From Clostridia bacterium (GTDB lineage: Bacteria; Bacillota; Clostridia; Oscillospirales; Acutalibacteraceae), in NCBI GenBank assembly GCA_017429345.1, contig JAFRPB010000115.1, forward strand, positions 1-64,000: a DNA stretch of 64,000 nt, written 5' to 3'. This document shows, one piece after another, positions 42,290-51,163 of the stretch. The translations under genes were made by a program, and so were the position numbers. The notes under the pieces were generated by a model. That model did no database searches. It was not told the DNA's origin and saw nothing but the letters and a program-made list of their open reading frames with translations. Each line of letters opens with the position of its first letter. The stretch's first letter is position 1.

Positions 42290-43237
42290 ATGAACTCAAA
42301 ACCAAAACTCAAACCCTTCCTCGGGCCGGCGATCCTGCTGGTCGGCTCGGTCATCTGGGGCTCGTCGTTCGTCGCACAGAGCGACGGCGGCGTGATCGGC
42401 TCCTTCACGTTCCAGGGGCTGCGCAACACGCTGGCGTTTCTCTCGATCGGCGTCGCCGTTCTCGTCAACGAAAAGCTCCTGCGGCGCAAAGCGCCGCGTC
42501 CCCGATACGCCGGCGTCAGGGATTACGTCGCGAAAAACCGCGACCAGCTCAAAGCGGGTCTTCTTTGCGGGATCTTCCTTTTCATCGCGACGATCACGCA
42601 GCAGGTCGGCATCGACATGAACGGCACCGGCGTCTCCGTCGGCAGGGCGGGCTTCCTGACCGCGCTGTATATCGTGCTTGTGCCCGTGTTCGGCGTCGTG
42701 ATCGGCAGAAAGGTCACCCTCAAGGCGTGGATCAGCGTCGCGATCGCCGTGGGCGGCATGTATCTGATCTCCGTCAAGCCCGGCGCGGGCGGCGGCATTT
42801 CGCTTGCGGACGGGCTGATGATCGTCTGCGCGGCGTTTTTCTCGATGCAGATCCTTACGGTCGACGCGTTCTCTCAGAAGACGGACGGTCTGCGGCTCGC
42901 CGGCACGGAATTTCTGATCTGCGCGATCCTCGCCCTCGCGGGGATGTTTCTCTTTGAGAAGCCCGACCCGGCGCAGATCAACCGGTACTGGCCGTCGATC
43001 TTCTACTCCGGCGTGATGTCCGGCGGCTTCGGCTATACGCTGCAGATCCTCGGGCAGAAATACACGAAACCCGTGCTCGCGTCGCTGCTGATGAGCCTTG
43101 AGTCTGTCTTCTCCGCGCTTTCGGACTGGATCATCCGCGGCAACGCGCTCTCCGCGATGGAGCTTGCCGGGTGCGCGGTGATGTTCGCCGCGGTCATCCT
43201 CGCACAGATCCCTGATATCAAAAGGAAAACAAAGTGA
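42290..43237 (+). CDS. EamA/DMT-superfamily transporter
   Basis: The 315-residue membrane protein has two EamA repeats of about five helices; the start LGPAILLVGSVIWGSSFVAQ and the C-terminal SVFSALSDWIIRGNALSAMELAGCAVMF match drug/metabolite exporters. The substrate is unknown. The start is set by family homology, but no Shine-Dalgarno site precedes it: the 50 nt upstream are the edge of repeat element copy B plus a small GAGGTC-GAA-GACCTC hairpin. It lies 13 nt before the GtrA gene. Confidence 0.85.
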   Translation: MNSKPKLKPFLGPAILLVGSVIWGSSFVAQSDGGVIGSFTFQGLRNTLAFLSIGVAVLVNEKLLRRKAPRPRYAGVRDYVAKNRDQLKAGLLCGIFLFIATITQQVGIDMNGTGVSVGRAGFLTALYIVLVPVFGVVIGRKVTLKAWISVAIAVGGMYLISVKPGAGGGISLADGLMIVCAAFFSMQILTVDAFSQKTDGLRLAGTEFLICAILALAGMFLFEKPDPAQINRYWPSIFYSGVMSGGFGYTLQILGQKYTKPVLASLLMSLESVFSALSDWIIRGNALSAMELAGCAVMFAAVILAQIPDIKRKTK

Positions 43238-43250
43238 AAGGATCGTTTTT

Positions 43251-43784
43251 ATGGCAAACGAAGCTCAAAAATTTACTGAAAAACACGGCGAACTCTGGAA
43301 ATTCATCAAATTTTCCTTCGCGGGCGTCAGCTCCTTTGTGGTGCAGTATCTATTCGACCTGCTGTTCCATTTCGTCATATTCAAAGGGCTGCAGGGCAGG
43401 ACGATTGACAGCGCGCTCTTCCGGTTCCTCGGCATCGACAGCCAGATGGACGCGGCGCTCGCGTATCTGATCGCCGCGACCATCGGTTACGCAGTCTCGT
43501 ACATGATGAACCGCAAGGTCACGTTCAATTCCAGCGCAAACCTTGCGCGCTCGATCATCCTCTACGTCGTGATGGTCGTCGCGACGATCTTCATAACTGC
43601 GTGGCTCAAGGGCTGGCTCGTGCAGATGGCGGTCGACAAAGGCTTCGTCAACGAGGACGGCACGATCACCTGGCTTGCCGACACGATCATCTTCATCGTA
43701 ACCGTGACGCTCCCCTTCGTTTGGACCTATCCGCTGCAGAGATTCGTTATCAACCCGCCGCAGAAAAAAGCCAAGGAAGGATAA
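43251..43784 (+). CDS. GtrA-like family membrane protein
   Basis: A 177-residue protein with four membrane helices. WKFIKFSFAGVSSFVVQYLFD at the start and YAVSYMMNRKVTFNSS in the middle match the GtrA/DPMS family, which flips or positions lipid-linked sugars for surface polysaccharide assembly. GAAAGGATC precedes the ATG; the gene is probably co-transcribed with the EamA transporter. Confidence 0.85.
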   Translation: MANEAQKFTEKHGELWKFIKFSFAGVSSFVVQYLFDLLFHFVIFKGLQGRTIDSALFRFLGIDSQMDAALAYLIAATIGYAVSYMMNRKVTFNSSANLARSIILYVVMVVATIFITAWLKGWLVQMAVDKGFVNEDGTITWLADTIIFIVTVTLPFVWTYPLQRFVINPPQKKAKEG

Positions 43785-43832
43785 AGCGAAAAACGTCCGC
43801 GCCGCGTATTTCACGGCGTGGGCGGTTTTGTA

Positions 43833-43861
43833 TTGACAAATCATTCCGAGTATACTATATT
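43833..43861 (+). promoter_or_regulatory. Promoter of the acyltransferase cluster
   Basis: TTGACA (43833-43838), 17-nt spacer, TATATT (43856-43861). Confidence 0.75.
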
Positions 43862-43919
43862 TGTTATGTTGTAGAACTATGAAATGCTCCGTTCATTTTC
43901 ATCTGAAGGAGGCGTTCCC

Positions 43920-45041
43920 ATGACAAAAAAAGCGCTGCCGAAGCGCAACGGAGAAATCGATTTCTGGAAATTCGTTGCGTCGATCTATATCGTTTTGTTT
44001 CATTCCAGAGCCTTCTATAACCCGGATCTTTTCCGCGGGGCGATGGCGCTGCCGGTGGAATTCTTTTTCGTCGTCAGCGGTTTTTTCTTTGCCTCATCTG
44101 TATATCGGGACCAACGTGAATTCAACAGCCGCACCATCGGTCAGGAGACCGTAGGCTTTATTTGGCATAAGATCAAAGGCTTCCTTTACTATTTTCTGTT
44201 CGGTTTCGGATTTTCTCTTATTGCGGTGGTGTACCGCTACGGTCCCGCGTACCTGTTTACGCTGGAACGGATCAAAAATATCGTTTTTGAGTTTTTCCTC
44301 ATTAACACCCTGACTTCAACATCGTCTTCGATCATCCCGGCCGACTGGTATCTCTCGACGATGCTGACCGCGATGTTTTTCCTGTATCCGTTGTTCCGCT
44401 GTAAAAAAGATATTTTCTCCGCATATATCGCTCCGCTGGTGGGTATCGGCGGGCTCGGCTATCTGATGTTTAAATACGGCGTGATCGCTGCGGGAGCCGA
44501 CGGCGTTTTCCCGTCAAAGGGGCTGATCCGCGCGATCGTCAGCATCTGTCTCGGCGTGGCAGCCTACCGCGTCTCCGAAGAACTGAAGAAGAAAGAATTC
44601 GGCCGCTTCGGCATTGCCGTCTGTTCCGGGATCGGCGCCGTCTCCGTTCTCGGCGCATTCATTCTGTTTATTAAAATGCCGAAGGAGATTCAGGCGTTCG
44701 CCGTTATGCTCTGCGCGGTGTTCGTCGCGGTATCGGCAAGCGGGAAATCCGTATTCAGCAAAATGTTCCCCGCCGCGCTCTGTCAGAAGCTCGGGGAATT
44801 CAGCCTCTCGCTTTATCTCGGACATTCCGCCGTAAGAACCGCAATTCAGGGATTCAACAAACACCACACCATTCTGAAGCCGTATTTCAAGAACGGAGAT
44901 AAGCAGTGGATCGGCGTATTGATCTACCTTGCCGGGTCCTGTATTCTCGCTGTTGTTATGATCTATATGAACAAGCTGCTGAAAAAAATACTTGACGCAA
45001 GAAAAGAAGCAAAGACGCCCCACTCGGTCACGGTAGAATAA
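43920..45041 (+). CDS. Acyltransferase family 3 membrane protein, copy 1
   Basis: The 373-residue polytopic protein starts KRNGEIDFWKFVASIYIVLFHS, the conserved first helix with its catalytic-type His, followed by LPVEFFFVVSGFFFA. It belongs to the Acyl_transf_3 family (OafA/WecH type) that O-acylates surface glycans from a cytoplasmic donor. About ten helices are present. The ATG at 43920 follows GAAGGAGG. It is the first of three tandem paralogues. Confidence 0.85.
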   Translation: MTKKALPKRNGEIDFWKFVASIYIVLFHSRAFYNPDLFRGAMALPVEFFFVVSGFFFASSVYRDQREFNSRTIGQETVGFIWHKIKGFLYYFLFGFGFSLIAVVYRYGPAYLFTLERIKNIVFEFFLINTLTSTSSSIIPADWYLSTMLTAMFFLYPLFRCKKDIFSAYIAPLVGIGGLGYLMFKYGVIAAGADGVFPSKGLIRAIVSICLGVAAYRVSEELKKKEFGRFGIAVCSGIGAVSVLGAFILFIKMPKEIQAFAVMLCAVFVAVSASGKSVFSKMFPAALCQKLGEFSLSLYLGHSAVRTAIQGFNKHHTILKPYFKNGDKQWIGVLIYLAGSCILAVVMIYMNKLLKKILDARKEAKTPHSVTVE

Positions 45042-45065
45042 AAAAAGATTTTTGAGGAGTCAAAT

Positions 45066-46175
45066 ATGTCAGAAACTGTTTCCAAACGCAACGGCGAAAT
45101 TGATTTATGGGTTTTCATTTTCTCCATTATACTGTTTTTTTCTCATACAGGCAAAACGATCGGAGGAAAAACGCTTTTTGCAAGAAGCTATCTTGTTGTT
45201 GATTTTTTCCTTTTTCTTGCAGGATACTGGCTTGCAAACCGGATACGAACCGATATGCGCTCCGGCAGTCTCACACCTACGGACTGTTTAATGAGAAGAA
45301 CGCTTTCTGTTTTTTACAAAGCGTTTTTCGCCTCTTTTATAATCGGTTTTTTATGTACCGAAATAACAGAGAAAACGCCGATTCTGACGATGCTGAAGAA
45401 TCTGATGCTCAGCACACATGAGATCGGGTTATCCAGAATGTACGGCTTGAACATTCTGCAGGATTTCAACGTGCCGACGTGGTTTTTTTCTGCCCTGCTG
45501 ATTGCGTTTGTTCTTCTATACCCGCTCGGGAAGAAATACAGGCGCCCGTTTTTTACGGTTGCCTGTCCCGTAATCGCGCTGAGCTGTTATGCTTATTTGC
45601 TGCAGACATTCCATACGATTAACGTCAGAGAAGACGTCTCGCTCGGCAATTTTGTTCTCGCGGGGGTGCTGCGGGCGATCGCCGACGTGTCGCTCGGTAT
45701 GTTTTTGAACGAATGCTGCGCTCTCGTGCAGGAAAAGGGCTTCCGACCGTCCCGTTTCGCTTCATTCGTGTTTTTCGTTTGCAAAGCTCTTTGTCTTGCT
45801 TTGATTTTTTTCTACTTCAATATCGCGAAAAAATATCGTTGGGGCAAAAAAATGGACTTCATCCTCGCATTTTTCTTGCTTTTATTTTGTTTCCTGGTTT
45901 TGTCGGAGCTGACGGGGTTCAAAAAGCTCTTCCGAACAGATCGGTTTTCCGTATTATCGAAAATCAGCCTGTATCTTTTCCTGTCTGTCGGAATTGCCGA
46001 AAAAATCGTTCTGTCGGTCTGCACCAAAGAGAACCCCGGAAGAAATCTGCTCATTTATGCGATCCTTACGATAGCGGTAATGCTGCTGTGCCGTGTCCTG
46101 GTGTTGTCGTTTGACTTTTTTGGGAAGCGCGTCTTTCCGAAGATTAAAAGCATAATGTTTGAGAAAACGACTTGA
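45066..46175 (+). CDS. Acyltransferase family 3 membrane protein, copy 2
   Basis: The 369-residue paralogue begins KRNGEIDLWVFIFSIILFFSHTG, which has the same first-helix motif, and has VVDFFLFLAGYWLANRIR. About ten membrane helices. GAGGAGT precedes the ATG, 24 nt after copy 1. Its DNA is more AT-rich than the window average, as is copy 3, suggesting a different origin from copy 1. Substrate unknown. Confidence 0.8.
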   Translation: MSETVSKRNGEIDLWVFIFSIILFFSHTGKTIGGKTLFARSYLVVDFFLFLAGYWLANRIRTDMRSGSLTPTDCLMRRTLSVFYKAFFASFIIGFLCTEITEKTPILTMLKNLMLSTHEIGLSRMYGLNILQDFNVPTWFFSALLIAFVLLYPLGKKYRRPFFTVACPVIALSCYAYLLQTFHTINVREDVSLGNFVLAGVLRAIADVSLGMFLNECCALVQEKGFRPSRFASFVFFVCKALCLALIFFYFNIAKKYRWGKKMDFILAFFLLLFCFLVLSELTGFKKLFRTDRFSVLSKISLYLFLSVGIAEKIVLSVCTKENPGRNLLIYAILTIAVMLLCRVLVLSFDFFGKRVFPKIKSIMFEKTT

Positions 46176-46187
46176 CGGGGGGCGCTT

Positions 46188-47318
46188 ATGAAAACAAAAA
46201 AATTGTCCGCTGCTTATAACCCCGAGGTTGACTTCTGGAAATTCTTTTTTGCCGTGATTATTTTCGTCTTTCATTCCGGCGGAATAATAAACGGCGGGAA
46301 TCCGATCAAATTGGGCTATCTCGGCGTTGAGTTTTTCTTTATTGTAAGCGGTTATTTCCTTGCCGCCAAGGTTCGGTCCGATGAAGCCCGCGGCGTTCGC
46401 ACCCCGACAAGTGAATTTATGAAACGGAAAATCAGCGGGATCTACAGACCGTTTCTCGCTGCGTTTATTATTGCGTTCACGACGCGCTGTATTGCTGCTG
46501 ACTTGCCGTTTATCGATACGCTCAAAAATCTGCTGTTAAGCTTATTTGAGGTGTTGCTCGTTCGTATGTACGGTTTTCCCGGATACAATATGAACAACGG
46601 TCCGACTTGGTATATTTCTTCCATGATGATCGCGATGGTCATGCTGTACCCACTGATGGCAAAATACCGGCGTCCGTTTCTTCGGATCGCCTGCCCCGTG
46701 ATCACGCTTTTCTTTTACGGATACTATGCTCAGAGGGCGAACGGGATCGGCTTCTCCCCTGCGGATAAGGTTTCGCTGCTGATTTTTTCCGGCTATACGA
46801 TCCGTGCGTTTCCCGGTCTGTGCCTCGGCGCTTTTGTCAATGAATGCTGCGCCTTAATAAAAGAACGGAAAATACGAACGACAAAAGCTGGCTGCATTGT
46901 TTTTGCCGGTGCGGAGCTGTTAGCCCTCGCATGGATCCTTTTTTATATGATTTTCGCATATAAATTAAAATGGGCTGCCGTATGTATGTATTCCATGCCC
47001 GCGGCATTGGCGTTCTTCTGTTTCATCGTGTTTTCAGAATTGACCGGAATAAAACGGCTCCTGCGGGGAATAGATTTTTCCGTTTTTTCAAAGCTGAGCC
47101 TATATCTGTATTTATCTCACAGAGTAATTCTCAGACTGCTCGACGGAAAAACGCAGGGGATGTCAAACCTGAAAATCTACGCAATATACATAGGCCTGAC
47201 GCTCTGCTCCATGGCATTGTGCAGACTGCTCGTTTTTCTGTTCGATCTGTATACCGAAAAGTGCTCGCCGAAGATCAAAAACCTGTTCCGCCGGGAGGAC
47301 GTCGTCATTGATTTTTGA
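46188..47318 (+). CDS. Acyltransferase family 3 membrane protein, copy 3
   Basis: The 376-residue paralogue begins YNPEVDFWKFFFAVIIFVFHSG and continues LGVEFFFIVSGYFLAAKVR. It shares NECCALIKERKIR and SLYLYLSHRVILRLL with copy 2, so copies 2 and 3 are each other's closest relatives here. A GGGGGGCG ribosome site lies upstream, 12 nt after copy 2. It is followed by a region of repeats rather than another gene. Confidence 0.8.
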   Translation: MKTKKLSAAYNPEVDFWKFFFAVIIFVFHSGGIINGGNPIKLGYLGVEFFFIVSGYFLAAKVRSDEARGVRTPTSEFMKRKISGIYRPFLAAFIIAFTTRCIAADLPFIDTLKNLLLSLFEVLLVRMYGFPGYNMNNGPTWYISSMMIAMVMLYPLMAKYRRPFLRIACPVITLFFYGYYAQRANGIGFSPADKVSLLIFSGYTIRAFPGLCLGAFVNECCALIKERKIRTTKAGCIVFAGAELLALAWILFYMIFAYKLKWAAVCMYSMPAALAFFCFIVFSELTGIKRLLRGIDFSVFSKLSLYLYLSHRVILRLLDGKTQGMSNLKIYAIYIGLTLCSMALCRLLVFLFDLYTEKCSPKIKNLFRREDVVIDF

Positions 47319-47387
47319 CTGTCAGCGCACAATACTTGCCGAAACCACCGCCCCGCAGACGATTTCACGATATTACGGTTTCTTGAT

Positions 47388-47757
47388 GCGTAACGAGCGT
47401 AACGAGCGTAACATTCGTAATATTTTTCATGCGGGCAGCGGGAAAAAACTAAATACATCATACATATATTACGGGAAAAAGCCCTCGCGCCTCCCGACCG
47501 AAACGTATATCACGGAAACAGATTCCGAACGTCCGTTCATCGTCGTCTGTTTCCGTGGTTTTTGTTATGAATATCGGTTTTTCCGCCGAAAGACGATATT
47601 CAGGAAAACGTAAATGAGAAAAAGACCCCTTGAATCATCCTTGCACCCGCGGAATCGGAACCCGGCGCCGCGCCGCCGGATAATGTTACGCTCGTTACGC
47701 TTGTTACGCTCGTTACGGTCGTTACGCTCGTTACGGTCGTTACGCTCGTTACGCAAC
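47388..47757. repeat. Inverted 9-bp word arrays (GTTACGCTC)n around a 260-nt core
   Basis: The left arm has about three and a half units of GAGCGTAAC (47388-47420). The right arm has eight consecutive 9-nt units GTTACGCTC, GTTACGGTC or GTTACGCTT (47685-47756). The arms are inverted relative to each other. The core holds a terminator but no convincing gene; its landmarks differ from copies A-C. Confidence 0.85.
47511..47564 (+). terminator. Hairpin with 12-bp perfect stem and T-run
   Basis: CACGGAAACAGA (47511-47522) pairs with TCTGTTTCCGTG (47546-47557), followed by GTTTTTG. It may end transcription from the acyltransferase genes. Confidence 0.55.
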
Positions 47758-47759
47758 AG

Positions 47760-47905
47760 GAAATTCTGATTTATCGGGATAAAGGCAATAGGCATTAGGT
47801 AAAGACCGCGGCGCACAGCGTATATTTGACAGGTCTATTGCCTGATGCCCAATGCCTAATGCCTGTAAATTCTGATTTATCGCTCCGCGATAAATCAGAA
47901 TTTAC
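47760..47905. repeat. Nested inverted-repeat element at the spoIIE stop codon
   Basis: From outside to inside: AAATTCTGATTTATCGGGAT (47761-47780), a GGCAATAGGCATTAGG word arm (47784-47799), a 37-nt core, the inverted word arm ATTGCCTGATGCCCAATGCC (from 47837) and a 19-bp perfect hairpin GTAAATTCTGATTTATCGC / GCGATAAATCAGAATTTAC with TCC loop (47865-47905). The spoIIE stop codon TGA is provided by the hairpin stem. Confidence 0.8.
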
Positions 47906-50228
47906 ACCTCTTCACCTTCGCCGCAATGACCGTGATGTCGTCCGCGCGACCGGCGGGGGCATGTTCCCGGGCAAAGGACGCAAGCCCGGCTGCAATCTCC
48001 TCCGCCCGACCGTCGCGCAGCTGCGATATTTTTTCCCGCAGCAGCTCGCGCGGCACATCCGCAGCGCCGTCACTCATCATCAGAAGCAGATCCCCGTCGC
48101 TCATCTCGCCGCTCACCCGTTCGAAATCCACATCCCGGAGGATCCCCAGCGGCATCGACGCGCGGTCGACGCGGATCACCCTGCCGCTGCGGCAGATCAG
48201 GGAGGCCGCCGCGCCGGCTTTATAAAACAGCGCGAGCCCCTCAAACAGATCCACCGAAATGATATCCAGCGTCGCAAGAGACTCCTCTTTTGACTTGACC
48301 ATCAGCGCGGAATTGACGATTCTGACCACGCTGTCAAAGCCGAATCCCGCCCGAAGAAGCCGCGAAGCGAGATTCGCGGTCATCGCGCCGTCGATCGCCG
48401 CGCGGCTGCCGGTGCCCATGCCGTCGCTGAGGATCATGATGAAATGTCCCCGTCCGTCGTTGAAGTAGTCATACGCGTCCCCGCAGACCGTCTGTCCCTC
48501 GCCGACCATCTGACTCGCCGCAGCGCGGACAGAATAAGGCGACCGCTCGCAGAAAAGCAGCGCCAACCGCGCCGGATCGGTTCTGTCGATCACCGGCGGC
48601 GCGAAATCCACGCCCACGGCCGCGCTTACCGCTTCGGTCAGCAGCCGCACAGGTATCTTTTTGTCCGCCGGCGGACAATAAATCTGCAGCGTCAGGTATC
48701 CGTGAACATTGATCTCACACTGCGCGTCGGTCGTCTGCAGACCGAGTTCCTCCGCGGCGGCGCGCGCTTTTTCGCCTGTTTCGGGAGAAAATACGATATC
48801 TTTGTCCAACTCCGCGGCAAGATCGCCGAGCATCACCGAAATGGACGCAAACTGTTCCGCGGCGATACGGCGCGCCTCCGAAAGCTGCAGCTCCGACGCG
48901 CGCTTGAACTCCCGCATCGTATACCGCTCGTTGAAGCATCCGACCAGCTCTTCCGTATGACGGCAGCGCTCCGCGAAATGCTTCGGCAGGGCGTCCGCCG
49001 CGGCCGGCGCGCCGTTTTTTCGCCGCATCGTCAGGCGGGAAAACGCATCGAGCGTCGCGTCAAAGTTATATTCCCAACAGCTCTTCCGCCGTTCGCAATC
49101 CTCGCAGACAGCGTCACGCACATCCTCATATACGGCGGTCTCATTTCTGTTCTCCAGCTTCCCGAGCGCGTTCGATACCCGTCTGACCGCGCCGCAGACC
49201 TCATATACCGTATCCGCCGCGGCCTTCAGCTTATGCCGCAGCAGCCCTTTCATATTTTCCGATTCGTCGGAATACCCGGGACTCAGGAAAAAGCCCGAAA
49301 ACCAGTCGCCGACGCCGCGGGGAAGCAGCGTGACCGCCAACGCCGCGGCTCCCGTTTCGATCGAAGCGGCAAACAGCCCGTTCGCGTCGCCGGCAAACAG
49401 ATACACAAACGCGTTGCCGATGATAAAGGCGACCGCGGCAAGAAACCGGCTCACCCTGCCCGCCGCCGCGGCGAACAGCCCGCCCAGCGGCAGCGCGCCG
49501 GAAAACAGCTGCGCCCCTTCCGCAAAGCCCATTACCGCGCCGAAACACACCCCGCTGATGCTGCCCGCGCTTTCGCGGCCGTAAACGGCGCAGACCAGCA
49601 CAAGAAAGTCCGCGAGCATTCGCGCGGGCGACACGCCGAAAATATCAAACTGTGAAATCGCGAACAGATATGCCGACGCGACAGCCAGCACCGCCGCCAG
49701 CTCCGAAGCGCGCAGCACTTTTTTTTCGCGCAGAACGCCGATCGCGATTCGCGCCTGATCCGAAAAAAAGCAGAAGCAGCCGCCGACCGCGCCTTCCGCT
49801 ATGCAAAGCATCAGCTCGAAGGCGTCCCCGCCGGCGCCGAGGGTGAAGGCAAGCCCCGAGGCGGCGAGACATCCGCCCGCGCATATTGCGACAAAGGAAC
49901 GGCGCAGCCGTCTGCCCGACAGTCGGCGCACCGTATAGATCAGCGTCGCGGCCGTCAGAATCGCCGCGCCGTATTTGAAGGTCAATTCATCCGCGCCGGA
50001 AACGACATACCCGAAGATCGCCCCGCCCGCCGCCGCGGGAAGAAACGGAAACGGAACGCTTATCGCGTACGCCGCGCCGAAAGGCGCAAGAGACGAAAAC
50101 ACCTTGCCGAGAGACAATATGAATCCGCTCAAAAACACGCCGAGGAAACGCAGCGCGGCGAGCACCGCGCCGACAGCGTCGGGATAATCGTCAACCAGAC
50201 CCTCTATCCTCATTTTCAGCTTCTGCAT
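47895..50228 (-). CDS. spoIIE: Stage II sporulation protein E (SpoIIE)
   Basis: The 777-residue protein has an N-terminal region of about ten membrane helices (residues 30-320), a central domain containing AVCEDCERRKSCWEY, and a C-terminal PP2C phosphatase domain with GDAYDYF, LSDGMGTGSRA and MSDGAADVP metal-binding motifs. SpoIIE localises to the polar septum and dephosphorylates SpoIIAA, releasing sigma-F in the forespore. Its presence shows that the organism has the endospore programme. The start has AGAGGAAG upstream. A TGTCGCA at 50286-50292 resembles a Spo0A box, with one mismatch. Confidence 0.93.
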   Translation of the reverse strand: MQKLKMRIEGLVDDYPDAVGAVLAALRFLGVFLSGFILSLGKVFSSLAPFGAAYAISVPFPFLPAAAGGAIFGYVVSGADELTFKYGAAILTAATLIYTVRRLSGRRLRRSFVAICAGGCLAASGLAFTLGAGGDAFELMLCIAEGAVGGCFCFFSDQARIAIGVLREKKVLRASELAAVLAVASAYLFAISQFDIFGVSPARMLADFLVLVCAVYGRESAGSISGVCFGAVMGFAEGAQLFSGALPLGGLFAAAAGRVSRFLAAVAFIIGNAFVYLFAGDANGLFAASIETGAAALAVTLLPRGVGDWFSGFFLSPGYSDESENMKGLLRHKLKAAADTVYEVCGAVRRVSNALGKLENRNETAVYEDVRDAVCEDCERRKSCWEYNFDATLDAFSRLTMRRKNGAPAAADALPKHFAERCRHTEELVGCFNERYTMREFKRASELQLSEARRIAAEQFASISVMLGDLAAELDKDIVFSPETGEKARAAAEELGLQTTDAQCEINVHGYLTLQIYCPPADKKIPVRLLTEAVSAAVGVDFAPPVIDRTDPARLALLFCERSPYSVRAAASQMVGEGQTVCGDAYDYFNDGRGHFIMILSDGMGTGSRAAIDGAMTANLASRLLRAGFGFDSVVRIVNSALMVKSKEESLATLDIISVDLFEGLALFYKAGAAASLICRSGRVIRVDRASMPLGILRDVDFERVSGEMSDGDLLLMMSDGAADVPRELLREKISQLRDGRAEEIAAGLASFAREHAPAGRADDITVIAAKVKRCKF

Positions 50229-50410
50229 AATTACACTTCCTCTTATACTGATTCACCGGCAGTATAAACGGTTTTGACGCAGAGATCTGTCGCATTTCGG
50301 CGGCGCGGGAAATTTTTGTTATTTTTTTCATAAATATGCAAATTGGTATAGCGCTTCGAACAGATATGTGTTATACTGTCAGAGAATCCAATAAGCAAAG
50401 GAAGAGAAAA

Positions 50411-51028
50411 ATGAGCAACGAAATGTATATCGCCTGCCTCGACATGGAGGGCGTTCTTACGCCGGAGATCTGGATCGCGTTTTCCGAGGCGAGCGGCATC
50501 CCCGAGCTGCGCCGCACCACCCGCGACGAGCCGGATTACGACAAACTGATGCGCTGGCGCATCGGCATTCTCAAGGAACACGGGCTCGGTCTTAAAGAAA
50601 TTCAGGCGACGATCGCAAAGATCGATCCGCTGCCCGGCGCAAAGGAATTTCTCGACGAGCTGCGTTCGTTCAGCCAGGTGCTGATCCTGAGCGACACATT
50701 TACGCAGTTTGCCTCGCCTCTGATGGAAAAGCTCGGCAGACCCTCGCTCTTCTGCAACACCCTCGAGGTCGCGCCGGACGGCGAGATCACGGGCTTTCGC
50801 ATGCGCTGCGAAAACTCAAAGCTCTCCACGGTCAAAGCGCTGCAGTCGATCGGCTTCAACACGATCGCCGCGGGCGACAGCTTCAACGACATCGGCATGA
50901 TCCGGGCGGGCAAAGCGGGCTTCCTTTTCCGCACTACCGACAAAATTAAAGCGGACAATCCCGATCTCCCCGCGCTCGAGCGCTTTGACGATCTGCTGAA
51001 CGCATTCAGGAGCGCGATGCAGGCGTAA
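50411..51028 (+). CDS. thrH: ThrH-type phosphoserine phosphatase / homoserine phosphotransferase
   Basis: The 205-residue HAD-family protein starts with CLDMEGVLTPEIW, the altered nucleophile motif of ThrH (DxE instead of DxD), and has LSDTF and AAGDSFNDIGM. ThrH can dephosphorylate phosphoserine and phosphorylate homoserine using phosphoserine as donor. The aspartokinase and homoserine dehydrogenase genes lie 10 kb away in this window, so a supply role in threonine synthesis is plausible. The ATG at 50411 follows AAAGGAAGAG. Confidence 0.88.
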   Translation: MSNEMYIACLDMEGVLTPEIWIAFSEASGIPELRRTTRDEPDYDKLMRWRIGILKEHGLGLKEIQATIAKIDPLPGAKEFLDELRSFSQVLILSDTFTQFASPLMEKLGRPSLFCNTLEVAPDGEITGFRMRCENSKLSTVKALQSIGFNTIAAGDSFNDIGMIRAGKAGFLFRTTDKIKADNPDLPALERFDDLLNAFRSAMQA

Positions 51029-51029
51029 C

Positions 51030-51064
51030 AAAAAAGCCGAAGTCCCCGGCGGGATGCTTCAGCC
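51030..51064 (-). terminator. Terminator of the SGNH hydrolase gene
   Basis: On the minus strand GCTGAAG pairs with CTTCGGC (one G-T pair) and a run of six T follows. Confidence 0.6.
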
Positions 51065-51090
51065 GTATTTTATACCGATTATCGCGCAGC

Positions 51091-51120
51091 GGGCTCCGTC
51101 TTCCTCGGAAGACGGAGCCC
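51091..51120. repeat. 14-bp perfect hairpin between thrH and the SGNH gene
   Basis: GGGCTCCGTCTTCC (51091-51104) and GGAAGACGGAGCCC (51107-51120) are exact complements. No T-run follows on either strand, so it is not an obvious terminator. Confidence 0.7.
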
Positions 51121-51163
51121 CAAATTCTATTTTACAGAATCGCTGTTCTGCTTTGATTTGACT

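Noticed and set aside
47565-47816. Small minus-strand frame encoding repeated Asn-Glu-Arg-Asn
   Set aside because: The peptide is just a translation of the GTTACGCTC array, whose 9-nt unit keeps the frame open; no ribosome site or partner gene.
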